A stretch of DNA of 64,000 nt from Ruminococcus sp. (GTDB lineage Bacteria; Bacillota; Clostridia; Oscillospirales; Ruminococcaceae), in contig JAEEVL010000011.1 of NCBI GenBank assembly GCA_016290875.1, forward strand, positions 25,521 through 89,520, written 5' to 3'. The notes under the pieces are model-generated. The model made no database searches, was not told the origin of the DNA, and saw only the letters and a list, made by a program, of their open reading frames with translations. Within the stretch, counting starts at the first letter, position 1; each line of letters starts with the position of its first letter. Below are positions 9,291 through 18,000 of the stretch, piece by piece. Position numbers and translations under genes: made by a program.

Positions 9291-9965
9291 TCATCCTATC
9301 TTGCTGAAACCGACCTGAGCCGCGGTGCCATCCTTAGAGTCCGACCAGAAGAGCGTACCGCCCTTGATATTGAATCTTGCTGTTCCGTCAGTATAGACTA
9401 TTACAGGTCCCTGAATATTACCGTCCGGAGCATAATCTGTTCTGAGCATAGTTCCGCCGCCGGTACATTCAATAAATGTGCCGTCTTCACTGCATATGCA
9501 GCTGTAATCCCACAGGTAATCTGCAACCGAGCTGTGTGCTGTGATTTCCACGTTAATGATCTCGCAGTCTCTGCTTATCTGAATGTTGAAATTAGTACCG
9601 TTCCATTGTGTTGAGCTCTCCCACTGTCCGATGTATTCATCAAATGGATCTTCGCAGCTATCCGACTCGAGAATCGCGTTCTCTTCGGTGGGCTGTACGG
9701 TAACAACCGACTGTTCCGATACGGCTTCTGCCTGTGTATAACTATCAGAGAAAGCAACCTCTGAGGGAAGTGTCTGAGCGGTTGAAGAAGTTTCGCTCAC
9801 AGCATCAGTAGTATTCGAAGTTGTTTTCGTTGCTGACGTTGTTGATGCTGTCTGACTCCCTGCAACTGTGGATGTTACAGTTGCTGTAGAAACAGTGTCT
9901 TTTCCACAGCCTGTCATTGCAGCAAGTATTCCAGCCGCTGCAATAATGATCAATTGCTTATTCAT
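9291..9965 (-). CDS. Secreted lipoprotein, paralogue of its neighbour
   Basis: 224 residues: signal peptide with lipobox AAMTGC-G, Thr/Ser-rich linker (~22-105) and a ~115-residue globular domain (EYIGQWESSTQWNG, YLWDYSC, FNIKGGTLFWSDSKDG) resembling the last third of the lipoprotein downstream. The domain seems to be an eight- to ten-strand beta fold, judging by alternating hydrophobic residues, but this is inference. It has its own promoter and palindrome at 10023-10071, nearly identical to that of the downstream lipoprotein operon, and lies directly behind the response regulator gene. Probably a cell-surface sensor, inhibitor or envelope-stress protein of the same regulon; the function is unknown. 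Confidence 0.75.
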   Translation of the reverse strand: MNKQLIIIAAAGILAAMTGCGKDTVSTATVTSTVAGSQTASTTSATKTTSNTTDAVSETSSTAQTLPSEVAFSDSYTQAEAVSEQSVVTVQPTEENAILESDSCEDPFDEYIGQWESSTQWNGTNFNIQISRDCEIINVEITAHSSVADYLWDYSCICSEDGTFIECTGGGTMLRTDYAPDGNIQGPVIVYTDGTARFNIKGGTLFWSDSKDGTAAQVGFSKIG

Positions 9966-10022
9966 ATAAACTCTCCTTTGTTCTTAGTTCAGAAAAATGA
10001 ACTGTCTCTTTTTTACAATGCC

Positions 10023-10071
10023 ATTATAGCACATCTTTTTGAACTGTGGTACAGAATTACAGAATTGTAAT
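10023..10071 (-). promoter_or_regulatory. Second lipoprotein promoter with the same palindrome
   Basis: TGC-extended TATAAT (10023-10028, minus strand) with the near-palindrome ATTACAGAATTGTAAT at 10056-10071. Spacing to the -10 is again 27 bp, and the intervening bases are partly conserved (GATGTGCTATAATG next to the -10). Confidence 0.75.
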
Positions 10072-10084
10072 CGCAATAGTTTTT

Positions 10085-10771
10085 TCAGAATATGACACGG
10101 CGAAGTACATATTCACCGTCAGAGGTAGAAGCTATCTCATATGTGCTCATATCATTCATATCAAGGTGTTTTTTTAAACGGGAAATATTAACCCTGATAG
10201 TATTTTTGCTGTCCTCAACATCACAGCCATAGATACTCTTATATATGTCGCGGTAGTTGATACGCGAGCCCAGCTGCGAGGCGAGAAGATACAATATCTG
10301 AAGCTCACGCTGCGGCAGAGAGCAGACATTGCCGTCAAGTTCCGCAGAGCCTGAAAACAGGTCAACTGTAAGGTACGGAAGCTCTATCTTCGGGTGCTGT
10401 GCCGACTGACTGACGTTCCGGCGGAGCTGAGCTTCTATACGCGCCTTTAATACATTTAGATCATATGGCTTGGTTATGTAGTCGTCGCCGCCGCTTCTGA
10501 ATCCCATGATAACGCTATCGTTTTCATCACGCGCAGTAAGGAATATTACAGGGGCATTGGTCTTCTTACGCAGTATCCTGCAAAAGTCCATTCCATCGCC
10601 GTCAGGAAGCATAACATCAAGCAGTACAAGGTCGGGGATATATTCTTCCAGCTTGAACGCAGCGGACTGTACCGAATCAGCACAATGGACCGTATAACCT
10701 TCGTTTTCAAGAAATGTTCTGTTTATCTGCATGATGTCTGAATCGTCTTCCACTAATAATATGTGTGCCAT
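10085..10771 (-). CDS. OmpR/PhoB-family response regulator
   Basis: About 228 residues starting at MAHILLVEDD; the ATG at 10771 follows AGGGGG, whereas the longer frame upstream has no ribosome binding site and crosses the shared operator. The receiver domain (1-120) keeps the acidic pair (VEDD), the phosphoacceptor Asp in LVLLDVMLPDGDG, the Thr in FLTARD and the Lys in YITKPYD. The winged-helix domain (~130-228) has the OmpR pattern (LTVDLFSGSAELDG, LPQRELQILYLLA, NTIRVNISRLKKHL, YEIASTSDGEYVL). It is divergent from the histidine kinase gene, with 106 bp between start codons. Its probable target is the ATTACA-N4-TGTAAT palindrome found at three nearby promoters, one of them in this divergent gap. 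Confidence 0.92.
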   Translation of the reverse strand: MAHILLVEDDSDIMQINRTFLENEGYTVHCADSVQSAAFKLEEYIPDLVLLDVMLPDGDGMDFCRILRKKTNAPVIFLTARDENDSVIMGFRSGGDDYITKPYDLNVLKARIEAQLRRNVSQSAQHPKIELPYLTVDLFSGSAELDGNVCSLPQRELQILYLLASQLGSRINYRDIYKSIYGCDVEDSKNTIRVNISRLKKHLDMNDMSTYEIASTSDGEYVLRRVIF

Positions 10772-10783
10772 AAAAACCCCCTG

Positions 10784-10832
10784 ATTACATTTCTGTAATT
10801 TAGTACACTTTTTATTAAAAGTATGGTATAAT
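10784..10832 (+). promoter_or_regulatory. Histidine kinase promoter with the shared palindrome
   Basis: ATTACATTTCTGTAAT at 10784-10799 lies 27 bp upstream of a TGG-extended TATAAT (10827-10832) reading into the kinase gene. The architecture equals that of the two lipoprotein promoters but on the opposite strand. The palindrome is also just upstream of the response regulator start, so it could affect both genes. Confidence 0.75.
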
Positions 10833-10877
10833 GAATGCAAACCATTCAATAGTCAGATCCTTAAAGGAGAAACTTTA

Positions 10878-12398
10878 ATGAGAAAAGAACGATCTAAAAG
10901 CCGTTTGCTGAAAAGGCGGCTTCTAATTGCAATGCTGTCGTGTCTTGTAACAGTAATGACTGTCTGTACGCTGACCTTTAATAGTGTATATAACAAAGCT
11001 GTTGATGCCGTTGAATCAAATTCTGCAAAAGTAGCTGACGAAGCAGTTTCGACCGTTTCAGATGCTTACTACGGTCAGATGCTCGATACATTGAAAAGCG
11101 AGATAAAGCACTTCTGTATAAATATTGGTATCGAAGCGACTGCATATCAGTACGGCTTTTGTGATATTGAAGAGTTCCGCGATTATATCTGCGCCGATTC
11201 GCAGGATTACTTCGGAAATCTGTATGCTGCCTGCTTTGTTTATGACGGCGAAACTATCAGATGGCATCCTATCCAGACCGAATACTTTGAAGTGAATATA
11301 CAAAAGGATATCATCTCTCTGTTCGACCAGGAAATATCTGAAAATCCCGAAAGATACCCGACAAGTAATTTTATAAACCTGCTTGATATGAACAGGAATG
11401 ACAACACAGGCTGTGTGTGTACAAAAGGAGAGGGATATATAATCGCCTGGGATAAGATATGGAGCGAAAATTCGTTCAACAAAGATATATGTGTAGGATT
11501 GCTGTGGCAGAATACCAACAGTTTTGTAGCCCCCATAAAAGAGAATGCCAGTCAGAAAACAGATGAACTCCTGCTTGTCCTGGACAACGTTTTCAAAAAA
11601 TATGTATATGTAATGATAGCTTCCATAATCGGAACTTTTCTGTTATTCGCCCTTCTGTCCGTTATCATTTCAAAAAAACTGTCAGATCCTATCGTTTCCG
11701 AACACGATATGCTCGTACAGATAAACGAAATGAAAACAGCCTTCCTCTCAGATGCTTCACATGAGCTGAAAACGCCTCTTGCTGCTATGTCCGGTTATGC
11801 ACAGAATGCAGAAATTGAACTGTTAAATGGCAGCGATACAGTTCTTGTTCAGAAAAAGCTCAAACGTATTTCCTCAGAAGCAAATCGCATGGCTCTCATG
11901 GTAACTCAGATACTCGATGCTACCCGTATTGAAGAAGGTCGCATGATTCTTGAACTCGCTCCTTGCGATATCGACAGCATTGTTCGTGAAACCGTCGAGA
12001 CGTATTTCAGTATCCTCAACAAGAACAACAACCGCCTTGCCCTGCGTATACCGCTTGAATTGCCTAAGGTCAGCGCGGATAGTTCCAGGCTGCAGCGCGT
12101 GTTTGTAAATCTCATCTCGAACGCCCTCAAGCATACCCACAACGGCACTATTCTTGTAAAAGCTCAACAGGACAGTCAATCCATTAAAATTACTGTCCAG
12201 GATACAGGAAGCGGTATCTCAAAGGAGGATATGCCTCATATATGGGAACGTTACTACAAAGGCAAGAACTCCGAAACCGGTACAGGTCTCGGCTTGTTCA
12301 TATGTAAATTCATAGTTGAGTCCCACGGCGGGAAAATATGGGCAGAAAGTCAGGTCGGTAAAGGTACTTCTTTCTTCTTCACTCTGCCAATAAATTAA
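10878..12398 (+). CDS. Sensor histidine kinase
   Basis: 506-residue membrane sensor kinase with AAAGGAG before its ATG. A first membrane helix (~14-35) and a second (~238-262, YVMIASIIGTFLLFALLSVII) bracket an extracytoplasmic domain of ~200 residues with no recognised family. A short linker leads to the HisKA domain with the phospho-acceptor His in SDASHELKTPLAAM (~295), then the ATP-binding domain with N-box NLISNALKHT, G1 DTGSGIS, F-box WERYY and G2 GTGLGLF. It partners the divergently encoded OmpR-type regulator and is probably autoregulated through the palindrome at 10784. The short extracytoplasmic loop and three co-regulated lipoproteins suggest sensing of an envelope signal. Confidence 0.92.
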   Translation: MRKERSKSRLLKRRLLIAMLSCLVTVMTVCTLTFNSVYNKAVDAVESNSAKVADEAVSTVSDAYYGQMLDTLKSEIKHFCINIGIEATAYQYGFCDIEEFRDYICADSQDYFGNLYAACFVYDGETIRWHPIQTEYFEVNIQKDIISLFDQEISENPERYPTSNFINLLDMNRNDNTGCVCTKGEGYIIAWDKIWSENSFNKDICVGLLWQNTNSFVAPIKENASQKTDELLLVLDNVFKKYVYVMIASIIGTFLLFALLSVIISKKLSDPIVSEHDMLVQINEMKTAFLSDASHELKTPLAAMSGYAQNAEIELLNGSDTVLVQKKLKRISSEANRMALMVTQILDATRIEEGRMILELAPCDIDSIVRETVETYFSILNKNNNRLALRIPLELPKVSADSSRLQRVFVNLISNALKHTHNGTILVKAQQDSQSIKITVQDTGSGISKEDMPHIWERYYKGKNSETGTGLGLFICKFIVESHGGKIWAESQVGKGTSFFFTLPIN

Positions 12399-12523
12399 AA
12401 TACTGTTTTATTATAACATATTTTATTGAAAAAATCCAGCATGTTCATAAAATGAGATATTTTTTGTCAGAAGTTATTTCGCACAGACAGCTGTCATTCA
12501 TCAGATTTTATAACACTAAACAG

Positions 12524-12552
12524 TCCCCCTGAACCACAGTAGTTCAAGGGGA
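12524..12552 (+). terminator. Possible terminator after the kinase
   Basis: Hairpin TCCCCCTGAAC / GTTCAAGGGGA with a 7-nt loop and one bulge, followed by ATCGTTATT. The T-run is weak, so termination is plausible but not certain. Confidence 0.4.
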
Positions 12553-12637
12553 TCGTTATTAACATCAGTTACAATGTTATTTATCGTATGTGCATATTGA
12601 CTCTAATGAGTCGAACTTACCTGTTCAGTGTCCTTAA

Positions 12638-12717
12638 TTACTTCTCAGCGATTGCAGCCTGTGCAGCAGCAAGTGGAGCCGTCACCCACAATAAACTTAG
12701 GGTGACAAATGGGTGAC
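12638..12717 (-). other. Gene-end fragment beside GTCACCC repeats
   Basis: Read on the minus strand, 12638-12680 gives a protein-like ending (APLAAAQAAIAEK, then TAA) with no gene body. Directly beside it are three copies of GTCACCC: inverted at 12700-12706 and 12711-12717, and direct at 12681-12687. Such short repeats beside a gene 3' end resemble the scar of an integrated element. The rest of the 12399-12811 gap holds only the hairpins listed separately. Confidence 0.3.
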
Positions 12718-12746
12718 AACTCACGTTCTTGGCTCAAAAAATAGTA

Positions 12747-12780
12747 AAATCCTGACAAATCAAAAGATTTGTCAGGATTT
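12747..12780 (-). terminator. Terminator of the GGGtGRT gene
   Basis: Perfect 15-bp stem (AAATCCTGACAAATC and its complement) with a four-base AAAA loop, 31 bp past the stop codon; the minus-strand flank runs TACTATTTTTT. Confidence 0.85.
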
Positions 12781-12811
12781 CAATTTTTATCGTATTATAG
12801 CCTAAAAACTA

Positions 12812-13810
12812 TTACTTCATAGCCTCTTCAACAGCAACTGCACATGCAACTGTTGCACCAACCATCGGGTTGTTGCCCATACCGATAAGTCCCATCATCT
12901 CAACGTGAGCCGGTACAGATGAAGAACCTGCGAACTGAGCATCAGAGTGCATTCTTCCGAGAGTATCTGTCATACCGTAGGAAGCAGGGCCTGCTGCCAT
13001 ATTGTCGGGGTGGAGTGTACGTCCTGTACCGCCGCCTGAAGCAACTGAGAAGTACTTCTTGCCAGCGTCAACGCGCTCCTTCTTGTATGTACCTGCAACG
13101 GGGTGCTGGAAACGTGTGGGGTTAGTTGAGTTACCTGTGATAGATACGTCAACGTTCTCCTTCCACATGATAGCAACGCCTTCTCTTACATCGTTAGCGC
13201 CGTAGCAGTTAACCTTAGCACGGAGACCGTTGGAGTAAGCCTTGCGGAATACTTCCTTGACTTCGCCTGTTGCGTAGTCCATCTCTGTCTCGATGTATGT
13301 GAAACCGTTGATACGAGCGATGATCTGAGCTGCGTCCTTGCCGAGACCGTTAAGGATAACGCGGAGTGGCTTCTGACGAACCTTGTTTGCCTTTTCAGCA
13401 ATACCGATAGCGCCTTCAGCAGCAGCGAAAGACTCGTGACCTGCGAGGAATGCGAAGCACTCTGTGTCCTCTTCGAGGAGCATCTTGCCGAGGTTACCGT
13501 GGCCAAGACCAACCTTACGCTGGTCAGCAACTGAACCGGGGATACAGAAAGCCTGGAGACCTTCACCGATAGCAGCAGCAGCGTCAGCAGCTCTTGTGCA
13601 GCCCTTCTTGATAGCGATAGCGCAGCCTACTGTGTAAGCCCACTTAGCGTTCTCAAAGCAGATAGGCTGGATACCCTCTACGAGCTTGTAAATGTCAAGG
13701 CCCTTTGCCTTGCAAACGTCAGCACACTCCTCGATGGAGTTGATGCCGTAGTTCTTAATAACGTCGAGAATCTGCTTCTCGCGTCTCTCATAAGATTCAA
13801 ATAAAGCCAT
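12812..13810 (-). CDS. GGGtGRT-family protein
   Basis: 332 residues, cytoplasmic. It carries the family signature SGGGTGRTLHPDNMAAGPASYG at about 270-290 and Gly-rich segments (KVGLGHGNLGKMLLEED, FLAGHESFAAAEGAIG). This family is found in Clostridia and some anaerobes next to a NifU-like protein, as here, but no biochemical role is established that I know of. The start ATG sits behind a GGAGG-type site in the 14-bp gap to the scaffold gene, so the two are one operon ending at the hairpin at 12747-12780. Codon use is strongly biased, with few rare codons, which suggests high expression. Family assignment is sure; function is not. Confidence 0.88.
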   Translation of the reverse strand: MALFESYERREKQILDVIKNYGINSIEECADVCKAKGLDIYKLVEGIQPICFENAKWAYTVGCAIAIKKGCTRAADAAAAIGEGLQAFCIPGSVADQRKVGLGHGNLGKMLLEEDTECFAFLAGHESFAAAEGAIGIAEKANKVRQKPLRVILNGLGKDAAQIIARINGFTYIETEMDYATGEVKEVFRKAYSNGLRAKVNCYGANDVREGVAIMWKENVDVSITGNSTNPTRFQHPVAGTYKKERVDAGKKYFSVASGGGTGRTLHPDNMAAGPASYGMTDTLGRMHSDAQFAGSSSVPAHVEMMGLIGMGNNPMVGATVACAVAVEEAMK

Positions 13811-13824
13811 GTTACAAGTCCTCC

Positions 13825-14517
13825 TTATTCCTTTCTGGGATCAACGATCTTAACAGCGTCAGCAACTCTTCCGTACTGTCCCTGTGCCTTTTCAAAAGCG
13901 GTGTTAGCATCGTCGCCAGCCTTGATGAAATCCATCATTTTGCCGAAGTTTACAAACTTATAGCCGATGATCTCATCGTCTTCATTAAGAGCAAGACCTG
14001 TGATATAGCCGTCTGTCATTTCGAGGTAACGGGGTCCCTTTGCAAGTGTACCGTAAAGAGTACCAACCTGTGAACGGAGTCCCTTACCGAGGTCCTCAAG
14101 ACCTGCACCTACTACGAGACCGCCCTCAGAGAATGCGGACTGTGAACGTCCGTAAACGATCTGGAGGAAGAGCTCTCTCATAGCTGTATTGATAGCATCA
14201 CAAACGAGGTCAGTGTTAAGAGCCTCGAGGATAGTTCTGCCGGGGAGGATCTCAGCAGCCATAGCAGCTGAATGAGTCATACCTGAACATCCGATAGTCT
14301 CAACGAGAGCTTCCTGGATAATACCTTCCTTAACATTGAGTGTGAGCTTGCAGGTACCCTGCTGAGGAGCACACCAACCGATACCGTGTGTAAAACCGGA
14401 AATATCCTTAATTTCCTTAGCCTTTACCCACTTAGCCTCCTCAGGGATGGGAGCAGCGCCGTGAGCAACGCCCTGAGCGATAGGGCACATTGTTTCAACT
14501 TCATGTGAATAAATCAT
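13825..14517 (-). CDS. NifU-like iron-sulfur cluster scaffold protein
   Basis: 230 residues. The region WCAPQQGTC (~48-56) and TIGCSGMTHSAAMAAEIL (~74-92) correspond to the cysteine-bearing NifU_N/IscU fold that holds nascent Fe-S clusters; the C-terminal half is specific to this subfamily. I chose ATG at 14517, eight bases after AAAGGAG, rather than the TTG at 14520. It is the first gene of a two-gene operon with the GGGtGRT protein, under TTGACT-N17-TATAAT. No IscS/NifS desulfurase is nearby, so this pair may act on a dedicated client rather than in general cluster assembly. That last point is inference. Confidence 0.82.
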   Translation of the reverse strand: MIYSHEVETMCPIAQGVAHGAAPIPEEAKWVKAKEIKDISGFTHGIGWCAPQQGTCKLTLNVKEGIIQEALVETIGCSGMTHSAAMAAEILPGRTILEALNTDLVCDAINTAMRELFLQIVYGRSQSAFSEGGLVVGAGLEDLGKGLRSQVGTLYGTLAKGPRYLEMTDGYITGLALNEDDEIIGYKFVNFGKMMDFIKAGDDANTAFEKAQGQYGRVADAVKIVDPRKE

Positions 14518-14549
14518 CAAGCATTCTCCTTTGAAAATTTTATAGATTA

Positions 14550-14578
14550 ATTATACACCCAACAGCCCATTAAGTCAA
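14550..14578 (-). promoter_or_regulatory. Promoter of the scaffold/GGGtGRT operon
   Basis: TTGACT (14573-14578) and TATAAT (14550-14555) on the minus strand with a 17-bp spacer, 33 bp upstream of the ATG. A near-consensus housekeeping promoter, in line with the strong codon bias of the operon. Confidence 0.75.
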
Positions 14579-14783
14579 TACTTAATTGAGTATTTTTCTT
14601 ATTGCCGGCTCAAAACAAAGGCTATATCCGGAATGAGAGCCGAAGGGAGTTTTTGTAAAATGAAAGCGGCGCAGTGATACACTGATATAACACAGCTAAG
14701 ATGCGTGCGTTTAAAATAATATCCAAATATGCACCTGAAAGCTCCGATTTAATCAACATTTTGTTGTGTTTGACTATATTATG

Positions 14784-14812
14784 TTGACATTTTATGCCAA
14801 TTATGCTAATAT
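14784..14812 (+). promoter_or_regulatory. Promoter of the lipase gene
   Basis: TTGACA (14784-14789), 17-bp spacer, TAATAT (14807-14812). It implies a transcript start near 14819 and a leader of about 185 nt. Confidence 0.7.
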
Positions 14813-14818
14813 ATAGGT

Positions 14819-15004
14819 GCAGTTCCATGTGTTGCCCGCGTCCGTTACATCCGGTGGTCTTAACCGCGCTGATACGCCGTTTATCTCATTATGCCCTATG
14901 CAGCAGCTCCGCGGATACGATACATAGACTGCGATGTGCCGCAGAAGCGGCAGAATATCATCGCCGTTTCCGGGTGATACAACGGCGATAGAACGGAGGG
15001 TTTT
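14819..15004 (+). other. Structured 5' leader of the lipase gene
   Basis: The leader is richer in GC than the DNA before it. Two clear hairpins occur: TGCCGC-AGAA-GCGGCA (14937-14952) and CGCCGTT / AACGGCG with a 12-nt loop (14962-14987), the latter just before the GGAGGG ribosome binding site. I do not recognise a known riboswitch consensus. The promoter-proximal half may also pair but I could not settle a fold by eye. Confidence 0.4.
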
Positions 15005-18000
15005 ATGAAAAAACATTTACTCGCAGCGTGTTCGCTCGCAGCTGCAGCCGGTCTGGCAGCTATCGCGCCAATGTCAGCGAACGCCGCATCTGACGGATTG
15101 CAGGATGGCATTTCTGTCAGGATCACATCAGACAAAGCAGATTACTCCGTCGGAGAAGATGTCAACCTGAGTGTCAGTGTTGAAAACACCAACTCCTTTG
15201 ACGTGAATGACATCGACGTAAAGCTGCTGCTTCCTGATGAACTCGAGTTCAAGCTCAATGAAGCTCCGGAGGGTAAGATCGACCTCAAAGCCGGCGAAAA
15301 GGTAGGCTACTCTGCTATCGCCGTAAAGGCTGAGAAGACCGAGATAACCACCGAAGCCGCTCCCGAAGCCGAAACTCAGGCAGAGACCGAGAGTTCAACA
15401 GTTTCAACAGCTGCCGCAGAACAGGCAGTTTCAGAAGCTTCCACAGAACAGACAGCTTCAACGACTGCCGCAGTACAGCCTGCTTCAACAGCTTCCGCAG
15501 CTCCTGCAAGCGAAAGCAGCCCCAGAACCGGCTCAAAGGGTGTTACAGAAACCGCTGTCACTCTTGTTCTCTCAGCTTCACTTGCTCTGTATCTCGGCAA
15601 AAAAGGCAAGATAAACAGGAAGACTTTCAGCTTTATCCTCAGCCTTATGCTCGTTTCTTCCGCTATGCCTTATGACGCATTCGTAAGTGCTGCTGCAGAC
15701 GACCTTATCACAAGCTCCATCAGCGTTGACACCACTATCACAAGCGGCAGCAAGCCACTTAGCATCGGTGCTTCTGTTTCATATTCTTTCGAGAAATCAG
15801 AACTCGCTAAGGCTGCTGACGATACAGACGGCGATGGCCTCACAAACGCAAACGAGCTCCTTTTCGGTACCGATCCTTCAAAGGCTGATACCGACAGTGA
15901 CGGTCTTACAGACGGCTTTGAAGTTTTAAAGCTTGCTTCTGATCCGCTTTCTGCCGATTCAGACGGCAACTCTGTAAGCGACTTCAACGAAGACGAAGAC
16001 AGCGACGGACTCACAAACGGTAAGGAACAGGAACTCGGCACAAATCCCTTAAAGGCTGATTCAGACGGTGATGAACTCTCAGACAGCGACGAGGTCAGCA
16101 AATACAACACTGATCCTAATAAGCCTGATACAGACGATGACGGTCTTATCGACAGCGACGAGATAAAGCTCTCGCTCGACCCGACAAAGAGCTCCACAGA
16201 CGGTACTGTTCCCGATGCCGAAAAGAAGATCGCGCAGACTATCTCGGATTCCGCTAAGAGCGAGTACCTCCTCGCAAGCGATAATGTATTCAGACCCGCT
16301 GTTTCAGGAAGCGTTGCAGGTCTCATAGACCGCAAGGTAGCTCTCGACAAGGACGAAACTACTTCATTTGCCGATAACCGTTCAGTTCTCAGCGATGTTA
16401 TAGAATTTACTTCCAAGAACCACGAGCCTGTTACTCTGACTTTCACATACGATGCAACAGTCACAGGCGACACAAGCAGTTTTGCTATATTCTGCTTCAA
16501 TAACGAAGAGCTCACAACTCTCGAAACTACTGTTGACAAGGACAAGCGTACAATTTCAGCAGAGATAAAGGACGATGCATTCTACTTCGTTGCCGACCTC
16601 GACGGATTCCTCAGCGGATACGGCATAGATGCCCTTGCTGAAAACGGAGAAGTCGTTCTCCCGACTGTAAGATCATCAGTTAAGTCTGCCGATGCCGAAG
16701 CATATGACTTCGACGCTCTCAAAGCCGCTGCAGCTGTCGATACAGTGGGTGCCGGCTCGACCGGAGACTGGATACTCCTCAGCGATTACAGCGTAGTTCA
16801 GCTCAAAAGCAGCATCAGCAGCATAAGCTCCAACGACTCAGACAGCGACGGTCTCAAGGATTCACAGGAGATCTACAACAAGCGCGAAGTTTCTCTTACT
16901 TCTTCTATAATTGATCTCCTCAAGAAGAAGGGCGCTTCCGAAAGCTGGTACAAGAACAGATCAACTATCACAATGTGGGATTTCTATTCCAATCCGGCTC
17001 TTCCCGATACAGACTTCGATGGTATCGACGATAACAAGGATTCCGTAAAGAAGCAGAATTCCTCAAATACAAGCAACGTCTTCAAGGGCTATTACCACTG
17101 GTCACAGGACGGCGAAAACAGAAAGACCGAAAAGAAAGTTGAATTCAGACTTGACTACCGCAATCTTCTTTCCGGCAACACAAGCTACAAGAAGGACCTT
17201 TCTGTATTCGGCATTCTCGGAGCTTCCGACGCTTACCGCGATGTATACGTTGACTGGACAGACGGCATAACAGGCGGTTCTGATACAGCCGGAGACTTCC
17301 TCAGGCGATTCGGCTGCAAGGACGTTACAGACTACAACATCACTTCCTCAAACGGCTACGATACCGACGATGTCACAGAAGTTATCATCGGTCACAGAAA
17401 CGTTGTTACCGCCGACGGAAGCACAGAAGTTGTCATCGTTGAGGTAAGAGGTACAAACGGTACCAATGCAGAGTGGTCAAGCAACTTCGATGTCGGTGCC
17501 AACACCTCAAACTACACAAGTCTCACAGGCTCACACCCTGAGTGGACAAACAAGCTCAACCACAAGGGCTTCGATGTAACCGCAAACAGAGCTCAGGCAA
17601 AGATCGAGAGCTACCTCCGCGCACGCGGCATAACAAAGGGCTCCATCTTCATCTGCGGTCACTCGAGAGGTGCTGCTATCGCTGATATCCTCGGCGCAAA
17701 GTTTGAGGACAATGCGAACTTCCTCTCCTACACCTACGCTTTCGCAACACCCAACAGCACAACTTCCTCAACAGCAGGAAACTACCGCACGATATTCAAC
17801 ATCGTAAACAGCGATGACCTCGTTCCTAATCTCCCTCTCGAATACTGGGGCTTCCGCAAGTACGGAACTACCAAGACTATCAGCGTTGCCGACCGCTACG
17901 AGGATTCAAGTCCCTTCGGTGACAGAACGAACTCATGGGAATGGCTCATCGGTAAGGATTACGACGACATAAACTCAAGCATATTCAGCGGAACTCTCAG

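Noticed and set aside
14622..14828. Minus-strand 68-codon frame before the scaffold gene
   Set aside because: No ribosome binding site, low-complexity sequence, and it overlaps the lipase promoter.
15315..15609. Minus-strand open frames within the lipase linker
   Set aside because: They arise from the repetitive Thr/Ala/Glu codons of the true gene and have no start signals.
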